Source: an uncultured Collinsella sp. (GTDB taxonomy: Bacteria > Actinomycetota > Coriobacteriia > Coriobacteriales > Coriobacteriaceae). Taken from it: DNA of 34,957 bases. This document shows, piece after piece, positions 1 to 8,912 of the stretch. Each line of letters starts with the position of its first letter. Positions within the stretch are counted from its first letter, which is position 1. Below the pieces are notes generated by a model. It was not told where the DNA came from, did not search any database, and saw only the letters and a list, made by a program, of their open reading frames with translations. The stretch is taken from the NCBI GenBank assembly GCA_900547805.1, contig URIE01000005.1, positions 1 through 34,957 of the forward strand, written 5' to 3'. The position numbers were made by a program, and so were the translations under genes.

Positions 1-85
1 GGTTTGTTTGCACCAATCGCGCTAATTTTGGTGCAAACAAACCTGACCCCAATGCACCAACTTGATGCAAAGTAACCTGACCCCC
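1..85. repeat. REP-like palindromic repeats
   Basis: Bases 1-14 and 30-43 form a perfect 14-bp inverted repeat with a 15-nt loop. On the minus strand the core GGGGTCAGGTT followed by T-rich sequence and TTTGCA occurs twice, within 30-50 and 64-85. No gene lies here. A similar motif family (GGGACAGGTTT...) recurs near 34158 and 34892. These look like REP elements of the kind spread by REP-associated (RAYT) transposases, but no such transposase is in the window, so the family assignment is inference. Confidence 0.5.
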
Positions 86-92
86 TTGCACC

Positions 93-128
93 AAAAAGGC
101 GCCCGGGCCGTGGAGCCCGGACGCCTTT
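93..128 (-). terminator. Intrinsic terminator after ldh
   Basis: A 14-bp stem (95-108 with 115-128, one mismatch) is followed on the minus strand by a run of five T. It lies 32 nt past the ldh stop codon and is oriented to end that transcript. Confidence 0.8.
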
Positions 129-159
129 CATTGTAGCCTGTTGCCCAAAAGAGCTTGAT

Positions 160-1110
160 TTAGCAGGAAAAGTCGACGCTGTCGATGATGTCCTTGAGGG
201 CCTTGGCGGAGGCGGTGAGCTCATGCTGCTCGTCATCGTTCAACGGCACGGGAACGCGGCAGACGACGCCGTCACGGCCAACGACCGTCGGCATGGAGAT
301 GGCAAGATCGGACAGGCCATACTCGCCCACCATGAGCGAGGAAACGGGCAGAACGGTCTGCTCGTCACGCATAACAGCGGTGCAGATGCGCTTGACAGCC
401 ATGGCGACGCCGTAGTAGGTGGCGTGCTTCTTCTCGATGATGGTGTAGGCGGAGTTCTTGACGTCCTCGGCGATGCGCTTCTCGGCGGTCTCATGCTCCA
501 GATGACCGTGAAGCTCGCAGAAGGTGTTCAGCGGCACGCCGGCAACCTGAGCGCTGGACCAAGCGACAAACTCGGAGTCGCCGTGCTCACCCATGACATA
601 GGCCTGGACATCGCGCGGGTCAACCTCGACGTGAGCACCAAGCATCTGCTGCAGACGGCCAGTGTCGAGCACGGTGCCGGAACCGATGACGTGGCCCTCG
701 GGCAGGCCGGACATCTTGATGGCGGCGTAGGTCAGAACATCGACCGGGTTGGAGACGATGAGCAGGATGCCGTCGAAGCCGGACTTCTTAATCTCGGGGA
801 TAATGGACTTAAAGATGTTGACGTTCTTGTTGACCAGGTCCAGGCGGGTCTCACCGGGCTTCTGGGCAGCGCCAGCGGTGACGACGATCATGGCGGCGTC
901 GGCGACATCGGAATAATCGCCGGCGTAGATCTTCATCGGCTCGGCAAACGTCATGCCGTGCGCGATATCCAGAGCCTCACCCTCGGCACGGTTCTTGTCC
1001 ACGTCGATGAGGACCATCTCGGAGAACAGACCACTCTGCATCAGTGCGAACGCCGAAGACGAACCGACGAAACCGCAGCCGACAATAGCGACCTTCTTCT
1101 CGTTAACCAT
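160..1110 (-). CDS. ldh: L-lactate dehydrogenase
   Basis: Reduces pyruvate to L-lactate with NADH in the cytoplasm, regenerating NAD+ during fermentation. The 316-residue protein has the family's usual length. It begins with the Rossmann motif GCGFVGSS (about residues 11-18). AAQKPGETR carries the substrate-specificity Gln (about Q83; malate dehydrogenases have Arg here) and a catalytic Arg, and GEHGDSE (174-180) carries the catalytic His (about H176). The start is the ATG giving MVNEKK, preceded by a GGGAG ribosome-binding site; an upstream in-frame extension would add 26 residues that are not part of the fold. A terminator follows. Upstream, a terminator-like hairpin at 1141-1163 lies between it and the aminotransferase gene, so expression may depend partly on readthrough. 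Identification is by motif and is firm; a malate dehydrogenase is unlikely because of the Gln. Confidence 0.93.
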   Translation of the reverse strand: MVNEKKVAIVGCGFVGSSSAFALMQSGLFSEMVLIDVDKNRAEGEALDIAHGMTFAEPMKIYAGDYSDVADAAMIVVTAGAAQKPGETRLDLVNKNVNIFKSIIPEIKKSGFDGILLIVSNPVDVLTYAAIKMSGLPEGHVIGSGTVLDTGRLQQMLGAHVEVDPRDVQAYVMGEHGDSEFVAWSSAQVAGVPLNTFCELHGHLEHETAEKRIAEDVKNSAYTIIEKKHATYYGVAMAVKRICTAVMRDEQTVLPVSSLMVGEYGLSDLAISMPTVVGRDGVVCRVPVPLNDDEQHELTASAKALKDIIDSVDFSC

Positions 1111-1134
1111 TACGTACTCCCATCTCTCTCCACA

Positions 1135-1163
1135 AACAAACCGCCCGGGAACGACCCGAGCGG
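1135..1163 (-). terminator. Terminator-like hairpin just upstream of ldh
   Basis: A 9-bp stem (1141-1149 with 1155-1163, one mismatch, loop of five) is followed on the minus strand by TTTGTTTG. It lies 31 nt before the ldh start codon. It could end the upstream aminotransferase transcript or act as an attenuator in the ldh leader. The 1164-1311 stretch to its right shows no other clear feature. Confidence 0.5.
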
Positions 1164-1311
1164 CTTGCCGTAATCCCAATACATCCAATCGGGACTTTGA
1201 TTATGCTCCTATTCGCAGCCAAAAATCGACCGTTTACCGAAATTGTTTGCAGAATTCGTAAAATAACTGCACGAAATCGGTTTCGAGCTATTGACGAGTC
1301 GAAATAGGTTT

Positions 1312-2475
1312 CTAATACAGGCCCGCCTCGCGAATGGCCTCGACAGCCAAAGCGATCTGATCGGGCGGCAAGACCAGTGCCATACGCACGTGCCCCTCGC
1401 CCGAAGGGCCAAAGCTCGCGCCCGGCGTCACCACAAAGCCGGCCTTCTCCATAAGCTCCTCGCAAAACGTCATGGAATCGGTGCGACCACCGGGAAGCTT
1501 GGCCCACACAAACATAGAGCCATGCGCGTTGGGACGCTCCCAGCCCAGGCCCTCAAGACCGTCGCACAGGGCATCGCGGCGTTCCTGGTACTTCAGACGC
1601 TGCGCCTCGACCTCATCGCGCGGACCATTCAAGCAAGCGATGGCGGCCTTCTGGATCGGGAAGAACATACCAAAGTCGATCTGGCCGCGCAGCTTGGCAA
1701 AGGCCGAGACCACATCCTCGCGGCCGACCAAAAAGCCGATACGCGCACCGGTGACGTTAAACGACTTGGAGAGCGAGAAGAACTCAACGCCCGCCTCGAG
1801 CGCGCCGGGATACTGCAAGAAGCTGCCGCCCGGCTCGCCGTCGAACACGATGTCGGAGTACGCGTTGTCATGGACGATGAGCAGGTCGTGCTCGCGGGCG
1901 AAAGCGATGATCTCCTCGTAGACCTCGGGAGTGCCCACCGAGCCGACCGGGTTCGCGGGCAGCGACACGATCATATATTTGGCACGATCGGCCCCCTCGG
2001 GATCGATACCCGCCACATAGGGCAGGTAATTGTGCTCAGCAACCAACGGATAGTACTCGAGCTTGGCATCGGCGATCTTGGCACCCGCCTCAAAGACCGG
2101 GTAGCACGGATCGGGAACCAAAATGGTGTCACCCGGATCGAGCAGGGCAAGGCCCAAATGGCCCACCCCCTCCTGCGTGCCGTTGCACGACTGCACCATA
2201 GACGGCGTAATGCCCGAAACGCCAAAGCGACGCTCATAGTAATCGCACACGGCCTGCTTGAGTTCGGGCAGGTCGCGCAGGGCATACTTCCACATCTCGG
2301 GATCTTGGGCTGCCTGCGTGAGCGCCTCGACCACGTGGTCGTACGGCTTAAAGTCGGGCGTGCCCACGCTCATGTTGTAAATGGTCTTGCCCTGGGCCTT
2401 AAGCGCGAGAAGCTTGTTGTTGAGCGAGGCGAAGACCTCCGCGCCAAAGCGGTCGAGACGCTGCGATGCCTGCAT
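1312..2475 (-). CDS. PLP-dependent class I/II aminotransferase
   Basis: A fold-type I pyridoxal-phosphate aminotransferase of 387 residues. The Schiff-base Lys is in SLSKSFNVTGARIGF (about K237). The PLP-contacting Asn of NPVGS (about N175), the Asp of HDNAYSDI (about D203) and the Arg of GARIGF (about R245) are all visible. The N-terminal MSVGTPDFKPYDHV is typical of the alanine/aspartate/LL-diaminopimelate aminotransferase group, but the substrate cannot be read from sequence. The start is the ATG at MQASQ, with AAAGGTGG upstream; a longer reading frame would run through the upstream hairpin. It lies between nadE and ldh on the same strand. A strong terminator-like hairpin at 2500-2525 ends only 18 nt before the start codon, so its mRNA must come by readthrough from nadE. 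An amino-acid role (alanine from pyruvate, or DAP synthesis) is plausible but unproven. Confidence 0.85.
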   Translation of the reverse strand: MQASQRLDRFGAEVFASLNNKLLALKAQGKTIYNMSVGTPDFKPYDHVVEALTQAAQDPEMWKYALRDLPELKQAVCDYYERRFGVSGITPSMVQSCNGTQEGVGHLGLALLDPGDTILVPDPCYPVFEAGAKIADAKLEYYPLVAEHNYLPYVAGIDPEGADRAKYMIVSLPANPVGSVGTPEVYEEIIAFAREHDLLIVHDNAYSDIVFDGEPGGSFLQYPGALEAGVEFFSLSKSFNVTGARIGFLVGREDVVSAFAKLRGQIDFGMFFPIQKAAIACLNGPRDEVEAQRLKYQERRDALCDGLEGLGWERPNAHGSMFVWAKLPGGRTDSMTFCEELMEKAGFVVTPGASFGPSGEGHVRMALVLPPDQIALAVEAIREAGLY

Positions 2476-2493
2476 GGTGCCACCTTTCGATAC

Positions 2494-2525
2494 AAAAAAC
2501 GCGGCGCTCCGACAAGAGCGCCGCG
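2494..2525 (-). terminator. Terminator or attenuator between nadE and aminotransferase gene
   Basis: A perfect 10-bp GC-rich stem (2500-2509 with 2516-2525, six-nt loop) is followed on the minus strand by six T (2494-2499). It lies 68 nt after the nadE stop and 18 nt before the next start codon. That leaves no room for a separate promoter, so it probably acts as a leaky terminator. Confidence 0.8.
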
Positions 2526-2593
2526 CGATACGGGCCATCAGATTGCAAAAGTGTAACGCTTGCAACCCCCGTATTGGTTCAATTTAGCCAACC

Positions 2594-4573
2594 TTAGTCA
2601 ACTGGATTGAGCGCGTCGATCTGCGCAAGCCACAGACGCGAGCTAGCGTCACTCGGCATACGCCAATCGCCGCGCGGGCTAAGCGTCACCGAGCCCACCT
2701 TGGGACCATCGGGCAGGCAGCTGCGCTTAAACTGCTGGGCAAAGAAGCGACGGTAGAACGTACGTAGCCACGTGTGGACGGTCTTGGCGTCGTAGACGCC
2801 CTCGAAGCTCTTGAGCGCCATGCGGTAGATCTTGCCAGGCTCAAAGCCAAAGCGCAGCAGGTAATAGAGGAAATAGTCGTGCAGCTCGTACGGACCCACC
2901 AGATCCTCGGTTTTCTGAGCGATCTCGCCATCGCCCGTCGGCGGCAAAAGCTCGGGCGACACCGGCGTGTCGAGAATTTCGAGCAGCGTCTCGGCGATGC
3001 GACCGCCAAAGACATCGGCAGCATAACGAACCAGATGGCGCACGAGCGTCTTGGGCACGCTCGCGTTGACGGCATACATGCTCATGTGGTCACCGTTGTA
3101 CGTGGCCCAGCCGAGCGCCAGCTCGGACAGGTCTCCCGTGCCGATGACAAAGCCGCCGGCCTGGTTGGCCAGATCCATCAGAATCTGCGTGCGCTCGCGC
3201 GCCTGACTGTTCTCGTAGGTCACGTCCTGGACTGCCGGATCATGCTCGATATCCTTAAAGTGCTGCTCTACGGCCGCATGGATCGAAACCTCGCGGAAGC
3301 TCACGCCCAGATCGCGGGCGAGCGACTCGGCATTCGACTTGGTGCGATGCGTCGTGCCAAAGCCGGGCATGGACACGGCCGTGATACCCGTGCGCGGCAG
3401 CCCCAACGCATCGAAGGCACGAACGGTCACGAGCAGCGCCAGCGTGGAATCGAGACCGCCCGAAAGGCCGATGACGGCCGCTTTGGTACCCGTATGGGCC
3501 AAGCGGGTCTTGAGGCCGGCGGTCTGCAGGTCGAGGATGGTCTCGCAGCGCTCGGCCAAGTCGCCGTGGTCGGCCGGAACGAAAGGCGCGCGCGGAAAGA
3601 CGCGGTCGATGTCGCAGGCGTTGCGCAGGGCGGGCTCGTCGGCGGGCGTTCCCTCAAACGAAAACTCAACGGTCGTGGCCTCCGGCGCGTCATTCGGGCG
3701 CGTCCACGTCGTCGAGCGGCGACGCTCGGCCACCAGACGATCGAGGTCAACGTCTGCCACTGCCATGTCGCAAGTGAGCAACTTGGTCGCGGCGAGCTTA
3801 GAGCCGTTTTCGAAGACGAGGTTCTCCCCCGCAAAGACCATGTCGGTCGTGGACTCGCCATCGCTCGCGTCCGCATAGGCATAGGCGCAGTACAGACGCG
3901 CGCTCTGGTTGGAAATGAGGCTGCGGCGGTAGTCAGCCTTGCCGATGATCTCGTCGGAGGCAGAGGGGTTGAGAATCACCGTTGCGCCGGCAAGCGCCAT
4001 TTCAGTCGAAGGGGGCGCCGGCACCCACAGGTCCTCGCAAACCTCAACGCCAAGCACCATGTCCTCGGCGCCCTCGTCACAGCAACGGTAGATGAGACCC
4101 GAACCAAGCGGCACCGGACCCTGACCGGCAAATTCAATCCACATGGGATCGGCGGGAGCCGGAGCAAACCAGCGGCGCTCGTAGAACTCGCCGTAATTGG
4201 GCAGGTACTTCTTGGCCGTCAGACCCAAAAGCTCGCCCGCGCAGCACACGGCGGCGCAGTTGTAGATGTTTTCTGCCACCACAACGGGCAAGCCAACGGT
4301 AAAGACGATCGGCAACTCACGGGTTTCATCGAGGATGTGCACAAGTGCCGCCTCGCAGGCATGCAGCAGCGTGCGGTTATGGAACAGGTCGGCCGCGGTA
4401 TAGCCGGTCAGGTTAAGCTCGGGCAGCACCAACGCACGAACGCCATGCCCGGCAGCTTCGCGAACAGCCGCCAGCGCAACCTCGGCATTGCCCTCGACAT
4501 CGGCAATGCGAATCCGCGGCGACGCCGCCGCCACACGCAAAAAGCCATCAGACTGAGAAAGGTGAAGATCCAT
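2594..4573 (-). CDS. nadE: Glutamine-dependent NAD+ synthetase
   Basis: Makes NAD+ from nicotinate adenine dinucleotide, ATP and glutamine, the last step of NAD synthesis. The 659-residue protein has the two-domain layout of the glutamine-hydrolysing class. The N-terminal nitrilase-type amidase carries the Glu in LVLPELNLTGY (about E52), the Lys in KKYLPNYGEFYE (about K122) and the nucleophile in GVEVCEDLW (about C179). The C-terminal synthetase has the PP-loop SGGLDST (about 371-377). The start is the ATG at MDLHLSQ with GGGAGCG upstream; an upstream in-frame extension of 12 codons lacks a better site. A TACAAT box at 4622-4627 is a likely -10 for this gene. It is first in a minus-strand run with the aminotransferase and ldh genes; the shared theme may be NAD and pyruvate metabolism, which is inference. 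Confidence 0.95.
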   Translation of the reverse strand: MDLHLSQSDGFLRVAAASPRIRIADVEGNAEVALAAVREAAGHGVRALVLPELNLTGYTAADLFHNRTLLHACEAALVHILDETRELPIVFTVGLPVVVAENIYNCAAVCCAGELLGLTAKKYLPNYGEFYERRWFAPAPADPMWIEFAGQGPVPLGSGLIYRCCDEGAEDMVLGVEVCEDLWVPAPPSTEMALAGATVILNPSASDEIIGKADYRRSLISNQSARLYCAYAYADASDGESTTDMVFAGENLVFENGSKLAATKLLTCDMAVADVDLDRLVAERRRSTTWTRPNDAPEATTVEFSFEGTPADEPALRNACDIDRVFPRAPFVPADHGDLAERCETILDLQTAGLKTRLAHTGTKAAVIGLSGGLDSTLALLVTVRAFDALGLPRTGITAVSMPGFGTTHRTKSNAESLARDLGVSFREVSIHAAVEQHFKDIEHDPAVQDVTYENSQARERTQILMDLANQAGGFVIGTGDLSELALGWATYNGDHMSMYAVNASVPKTLVRHLVRYAADVFGGRIAETLLEILDTPVSPELLPPTGDGEIAQKTEDLVGPYELHDYFLYYLLRFGFEPGKIYRMALKSFEGVYDAKTVHTWLRTFYRRFFAQQFKRSCLPDGPKVGSVTLSPRGDWRMPSDASSRLWLAQIDALNPVD

Positions 4574-4621
4574 AAGAACGCTCCCGTGCGTAGCTGCCGT
4601 TCCAAACAATTAGCAAGCCCT

Positions 4622-4627
4622 ATTGTA
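4622..4627 (-). promoter_or_regulatory. Candidate -10 box for nadE
   Basis: The minus strand reads TACAAT about 50 nt upstream of the nadE start codon, giving a leader of about 40 nt. No convincing -35 is visible at 16-18 nt, so this is a weak call. Confidence 0.35.
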
Positions 4628-4776
4628 GTTCAACCACTGGGCGCAACCGCATCCCACCAACTTGGTGAGCTATTGATGAGTTGATGGTATCTGTTAAATG
4701 TCACGTACGATTCACATCTGATGGGTACCCTGATGGCTGAATGAAACGAAGCAGATTTACACCGGGAGGACCCCGT

Positions 4777-5730
4777 ATGACTACCAAGTACACCGACGCG
4801 CCGCGCACGCGAGTCATGACTCCCGCCGCGCTCAACAACGGCGTTCACGAGAATCGCTCCATCGGCCAGACCATGGCCATCGCGCCCAAAAAGGGCCTTT
4901 TCGACGACATTTCCATTCCCCAGATCATCGCCGGCGCCGCAGCTGCCGCCACAAGCGTGGCCCTGGCCTCCAAGATAGGCATCGCCGGCTCGGTGATTGG
5001 CGCCGCCGTGAGCTCGGTCATCACCGTTGTATCCTCGCAGGTCTATCGCCACTTTATCTCCGCCAGCGCCGAGGCCATCAAAGGCACGCACGCCGCCGCC
5101 GACTACCCCGCCGGCGTCTACGAGCCCGTTGAGCCCAATGCCGACGAGCACCTCGGCGGAGCTGCGACCACGCAGGAGATGCGCCAGATTGCGGGACGCG
5201 CGACCACAGCCCGCGTCGCCCCCAACAGCCTGCGCGCCAAGGCCGCGGCAGAACGCAGCCAGACGCAAAAGAAGGTCATCATCTTCTCGGTCGCCATTGC
5301 GATCGTTGCGGTCATTGCCTGCGCCGGTGCCATTCTCATCACCACCGCAGGCGAGGGCTTAGGCACGCGCCCCGAGCCGATTCTGTCATCGCGCACGACC
5401 GAGAACGGTGCAAACGGCAACGACCAGACGCAGGACCAGCAGGCGCAGACGGGTGAAACGCAAGATAGCTCCACCTCCGCCGATTCTTCTTCGAACACTC
5501 AAAACCAGTCGCAGGGCACCGATTCCTCTACGGCCAACAGCGGCACGCAATCCAGCACGACCGACTCAAGCCAAACGACTGACAGCTCGCAGCCGAGCAC
5601 GGGCGATCAGACGAACGGCAACACATCGGGGACAGGCACGACCGACAGCAGCAGCACCAGCAGCTCAAGCGACTCCGCATCTGGCACCACGTCTGATAGC
5701 GCAAGCCAGGGCACTGCATCGGGCAACTAG
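4777..5730 (+). CDS. Membrane-anchored protein with Ser/Thr-rich tail, unknown function
   Basis: I do not recognise this 317-residue protein. After a charged N-terminus there is a small, Ala/Gly-rich hydrophobic stretch (about residues 48-87, possibly two helices or an amphipathic membrane hairpin). A soluble segment follows, then one strong transmembrane helix (about 167-191, rich in Ile, Val and Ala and preceded by Lys-Lys). The last 110 residues or so are low-complexity Ser/Thr/Gln/Asn/Gly and probably disordered, most likely outside the cell. The start is the ATG after GGGAGGA; an earlier in-frame ATG at 4741 lacks such a site. A stem-loop at 5764-5793 follows the gene. It stands alone, divergent from nadE. 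A surface or envelope-associated role is possible, but no domain supports a specific function. Confidence 0.7.
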   Translation: MTTKYTDAPRTRVMTPAALNNGVHENRSIGQTMAIAPKKGLFDDISIPQIIAGAAAAATSVALASKIGIAGSVIGAAVSSVITVVSSQVYRHFISASAEAIKGTHAAADYPAGVYEPVEPNADEHLGGAATTQEMRQIAGRATTARVAPNSLRAKAAAERSQTQKKVIIFSVAIAIVAVIACAGAILITTAGEGLGTRPEPILSSRTTENGANGNDQTQDQQAQTGETQDSSTSADSSSNTQNQSQGTDSSTANSGTQSSTTDSSQTTDSSQPSTGDQTNGNTSGTGTTDSSSTSSSSDSASGTTSDSASQGTASGN

Positions 5731-5763
5731 GCGCTTCGCCCCACGGATAGACGACCTGCACAG

Positions 5764-5796
5764 CGGGCGCGAATCGACAACGGTTCGCGCCCGTTT
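5764..5796 (+). terminator. Stem-loop terminator after the membrane protein gene
   Basis: A perfect 10-bp stem (5764-5773 with 5784-5793) with a ten-nt loop is followed by only three T. It lies 34 nt past the stop codon. Confidence 0.55.
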
Positions 5797-5839
5797 GCCT
5801 TGGGCGCCGCCATGGCAGACGCCGGGCGATGGTAAGATG

Positions 5840-5855
5840 CTTTACGTGTGTAAAG
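5840..5855. promoter_or_regulatory. Perfect palindrome between -10-like box and start codon
   Basis: CTTTAC-GTGT-GTAAAG is a perfect 6-bp inverted repeat lying just downstream of a TAAGAT box (5833-5838) and touching the AGGAG ribosome-binding site of the next gene. The position suits an operator or a small translation-blocking hairpin. The protein that would bind it is unknown. Confidence 0.4.
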
Positions 5856-5867
5856 AGGAGATTTGCC

Positions 5868-7172
5868 ATGAGCAAGACAATAGTTAAGCCCACGTTGTCG
5901 TTGGGCAACCATATCTATCTGTACCGCCTGCTTCGTGACGCGATTGGATGCGGCAGGCAGACGTTTATGACGCAGGTCGAAGAAGCGCTCGCCGCTGGCG
6001 ATATGGCTGCTTACGACCTGGGTTTTGAGTCCACGCGCGAATTGCTCGAGGAGCTCGACGACTGCATTAAGCTGACCGTATTTAAGGGCGGTCGTCTATA
6101 TGCCACCGTCATCGCCAACGAGGCCTGGGATGCCGCCCTTGCCAAGGGCGAGGACAAGCCCAAGGCCGCCAAGGGCGCCAAGCAGTCCTACAAGAAGAAG
6201 AAACGCGGCGAGAAGGACCTCAAGGCCGTGCGTCCCAAGCACGTCAAGCGTCCCGAGCCCGAGCCCGCTGTCGAGGTCGAGGCCGCGCCGGAGCCTGAGG
6301 CGGAGATTGAAGTCGCTGTTGAGACGGTCGAAGTCGAAACCGAAATCACCACCACGATTGATTCCGAAGTTACGTCCGAGCAGGAAGCCTTTATGGAAGT
6401 CGGCGAGGCTCCCGAGTCGGAAACCGAAAAGGCCACCGACCAACCCGAGGCGTCCGTGTTCCAAAACAGCGATATCTTTGGCGACGATGCCGAGGACAAT
6501 CAGGACGACGAGCCCGTTGAACAGGACACCCACACAGCAACGCCGGAGCCCGAAGCGCCCCAGCCCGCAATTTCACTCACGGTGGTCTACGACCCCGAAA
6601 ACGCCAACGCCGGCATCACCACCATGGCCTCCACGCCCATCGAGGCAAAGCCGAGCGTCGAGAACGAGAATGCGGCGCAGGCTGAAGCTGAAGCTGTAAC
6701 CGCAGGCGCGCCCGCTACCGTGGAACCCGCAGATTCCGCAGCCAAGCCGGAAGAGGCGCCGGAGCCCGCGCCCGTCGCCGAGCCCGTGCCCGCCCCTGCC
6801 TGTGACCAGGCTCCCGCACCTGCACCGACTCCGGTCCCCGCTGCGACCCCAGCCCCCAAGCCCGCAGCGCCGACCATCCCCGACGACTTCCCCGTCGATT
6901 TCGCAACCGAAGTCTTCTGCCCCGGCCCGCTCCTGCACCAGCTGTCGACCTATCTCCCCTACGGCGCCGACACGCTCGGCATCGTCGGCGAGTACTACTG
7001 GATCGCCCGCGAGCGCGGCACCATCGAGGCCGCGCGCAACCGTGCAAGCTTCCCGCTGCGTTACACGCAGGCCGGCGAGCGCCACGAAGTGACCGTGCGC
7101 ATCCGCCGCAACACCACCGGCGGTCTCGGCGCCACCTGGACCATCGACAAGGTCGAAGAATCCGCCGAATAG
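5868..7172 (+). CDS. Protein with two terminal domains and a Pro/Glu/Ala-rich middle, unknown function
   Basis: I cannot assign this 434-residue protein. Residues 1-95 form a compact domain (NHIYLYRLLRDAIG..., LGFESTRELLEEL, FKGGRLYATV). Its pattern of a helical bundle followed by a conserved LGF-S-LL segment and a short strand recalls OST-HTH/LOTUS domains, but that likeness is weak. A Lys/Arg-rich patch (KKKKRGEKDL) follows, then about 200 residues of Pro, Glu, Ala and Val that must be disordered. A C-terminal domain (about 345-434, starting PVDFATEVFCPGP) has strand-like RYTQAGERHEVTVRIRR. The start is the ATG after AGGAG. There is no signal peptide or membrane helix. The patch could bind nucleic acid. 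It ends at a strong bidirectional terminator facing ettA. Confidence 0.7.
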   Translation: MSKTIVKPTLSLGNHIYLYRLLRDAIGCGRQTFMTQVEEALAAGDMAAYDLGFESTRELLEELDDCIKLTVFKGGRLYATVIANEAWDAALAKGEDKPKAAKGAKQSYKKKKRGEKDLKAVRPKHVKRPEPEPAVEVEAAPEPEAEIEVAVETVEVETEITTTIDSEVTSEQEAFMEVGEAPESETEKATDQPEASVFQNSDIFGDDAEDNQDDEPVEQDTHTATPEPEAPQPAISLTVVYDPENANAGITTMASTPIEAKPSVENENAAQAEAEAVTAGAPATVEPADSAAKPEEAPEPAPVAEPVPAPACDQAPAPAPTPVPAATPAPKPAAPTIPDDFPVDFATEVFCPGPLLHQLSTYLPYGADTLGIVGEYYWIARERGTIEAARNRASFPLRYTQAGERHEVTVRIRRNTTGGLGATWTIDKVEESAE

Positions 7173-7173
7173 T

Positions 7174-7211
7174 AAAAGGGACGATAACCCTCAAGGTTAT
7201 CGTCCCTTTTT
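7174..7211. terminator. Bidirectional intrinsic terminator
   Basis: A perfect 16-bp stem (7174-7189 with 7195-7210, loop of five) has A-rich and T-rich flanks on either side. It serves both convergent genes, the one ending at 7172 and ettA ending at 7233. Confidence 0.9.
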
Positions 7212-7232
7212 CGTTAGGTCACCTGAACTCGA

Positions 7233-8912
7233 CTAATCTCGCGTCAGCTTGCGGTGAATACGATGCGGCTGGGCTGCGTCCTCGCCCAGACGCTCGATGC
7301 GGTTGGCCTGATAGGCCTCAAAGTTGCCCTCAAACCAGTACCAGTTGCCCGGGTTCTCGTCGGTGCCCTCCCACGCCAGAATGTGCGTGGCAACACGGTC
7401 CAGGAACATACGGTCGTGGCTAATGACCACGCTGCAGCCCGGGAACTCGAGCAGCGCGGCCTCGAGCGAGGACAGGGTCTCGACGTCCAAGTCGTTGGTG
7501 GGCTCGTCGAGCAGCAGCAGGTTGCCGCCCTGCTTGAGCGTGAGCGCCAGGTTCAGGCGGTTGCGCTCGCCGCCGGAAAGCACGCTGGCGCGCTTCTGCT
7601 GGTCCTGGCCCTTAAAGCCAAAGCTCGCCACATAGGCGCGGCTCGGGACCTCGGTCTCGCCGACCATCATGTGGTCCAGACCGTCCGAGACGACCTCCCA
7701 CAGGTTCTTATCGGGATCGATGCCGGAACGGTTCTGGTCGACGTAGGAGATCTTGACAGTCTCGCCCACCTCGAGCTCGCCCGAAGTCAGCGGCTCCAAG
7801 CCCACAATCGTCTTGAACAGCGTGGTCTTACCGACGCCGTTGGGACCGATCACGCCCACGATGCCGTTGCGCGGCAGGGTGAACGAAAGGTCGTCGATGA
7901 GCACGCGGCCGTCGAACTCCTTGTGCAGGTGATGGGCCTCGAGCACCTTATTGCCCAGACGCGGGCCCACGGGGATGCGGATGTCGGTCCAGTCGAGCTT
8001 CTGGCTTGCGCGGGCCTCGGCCTCCATCTCCTCATAACGGGCCAGACGGGCCTTGTTCTTGGCCTGACGGGCCTTCGGCGAGCTGCGCACCCACTCGAGC
8101 TCGGCCTCCATGCGCTTGGCGAGCTTGGCGTCGCGGTTGCCCTGGGCCTCGATACGGGCAGCCTTGGTCTCCAGATACGTCGAGTAGTTGCCCTTGTAGG
8201 GATAGAGGTGACCGCGGTCGACCTCGCAGATCCACTCGGCGACGTTATCCAGGAAGTAACGGTCGTGCGTGACGGCCAGAACGGCGCCCTGGTAGTTGTG
8301 CAGGAAGTGCTCGAGCCACAGGATCGACTCGGCGTCCAGGTGGTTCGTGGGCTCGTCGAGCAGCAGCAGATCGGGAGCCTCGAGCAGTAGCTTGCACAGG
8401 GCAACGCGACGGCGCTCGCCACCGGAGAGCACGTTGACCGGCATGTCGGAATCGGGCAGTTGCAGGGCGTCCATGGCCTGGCCGAGCTTGGAATCGATAT
8501 CCCAGCCGTCGGCGGCGTCAATCTCGTCCTGGAGCTTGCCCATCTCGGCCATGAGAGCGTCCATGTCGCAATCCGGGTCGCACATCTCCTCGCCGATCTT
8601 GTTGAAGCGATCGACCTTGGCGATCATGTCGCCAAATGCCATGCGCACGTTCTCGATGACGGTCTTGTCGTCGTCAAGCGGCGGCTCCTGCTGCAGGATG
8701 CCCACGGTGTAGCCGGGGGTAAGTCGAGCGTCGCCGTTGGAAACCTCTTCGATGCCGGCCATAATCTTGAGCAGGGTCGACTTGCCCATGCCGTTGGGAC
8801 CAACGACGCCGATCTTGGCGCCGGGATAGAAGCTCAGGGTCACGTCGTCAAGGATCACCTTGTCGCCATGGGCCTTGCGAGCCTGATACATCTGGTAGAT
8901 GAACTCTGCCAC
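7233..8912 (-). CDS. ettA: ABC-F ATPase, energy-dependent translational throttle EttA
   Basis: A soluble ABC-F protein that binds the ribosomal E site and couples translation to the ATP/ADP ratio. Two ABC domains are visible. The first has Walker A GPNGMGKST (about 38-46) and signature LSGGERRR; the second has GPNGVGKTT and LSGGERNR. Both have the LLLLDEPTN Walker B and switch region. At 559 residues it matches EttA (about 555), and the N-terminus AEFIYQMYQARK matches the EttA pattern. The start is a GTG preceded by AAGGAG; an upstream extension of 35 codons would run through the leader. No membrane segments are present. The leader holds a 7-bp hairpin (8948-8954 with 8970-8976). Other ABC-F subtypes are possible, but length and N-terminus favour EttA. 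Confidence 0.92.
   Translation of the reverse strand: MAEFIYQMYQARKAHGDKVILDDVTLSFYPGAKIGVVGPNGMGKSTLLKIMAGIEEVSNGDARLTPGYTVGILQQEPPLDDDKTVIENVRMAFGDMIAKVDRFNKIGEEMCDPDCDMDALMAEMGKLQDEIDAADGWDIDSKLGQAMDALQLPDSDMPVNVLSGGERRRVALCKLLLEAPDLLLLDEPTNHLDAESILWLEHFLHNYQGAVLAVTHDRYFLDNVAEWICEVDRGHLYPYKGNYSTYLETKAARIEAQGNRDAKLAKRMEAELEWVRSSPKARQAKNKARLARYEEMEAEARASQKLDWTDIRIPVGPRLGNKVLEAHHLHKEFDGRVLIDDLSFTLPRNGIVGVIGPNGVGKTTLFKTIVGLEPLTSGELEVGETVKISYVDQNRSGIDPDKNLWEVVSDGLDHMMVGETEVPSRAYVASFGFKGQDQQKRASVLSGGERNRLNLALTLKQGGNLLLLDEPTNDLDVETLSSLEAALLEFPGCSVVISHDRMFLDRVATHILAWEGTDENPGNWYWFEGNFEAYQANRIERLGEDAAQPHRIHRKLTRD

Noticed and set aside
223..4684. Long open frames on the plus strand opposite ldh, the aminotransferase gene and nadE (316, 421 and 636 codons)
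   Set aside because: They are mirror frames of high-GC genes with clear domains on the minus strand; their translations show no recognisable motif and lack ribosome-binding sites.
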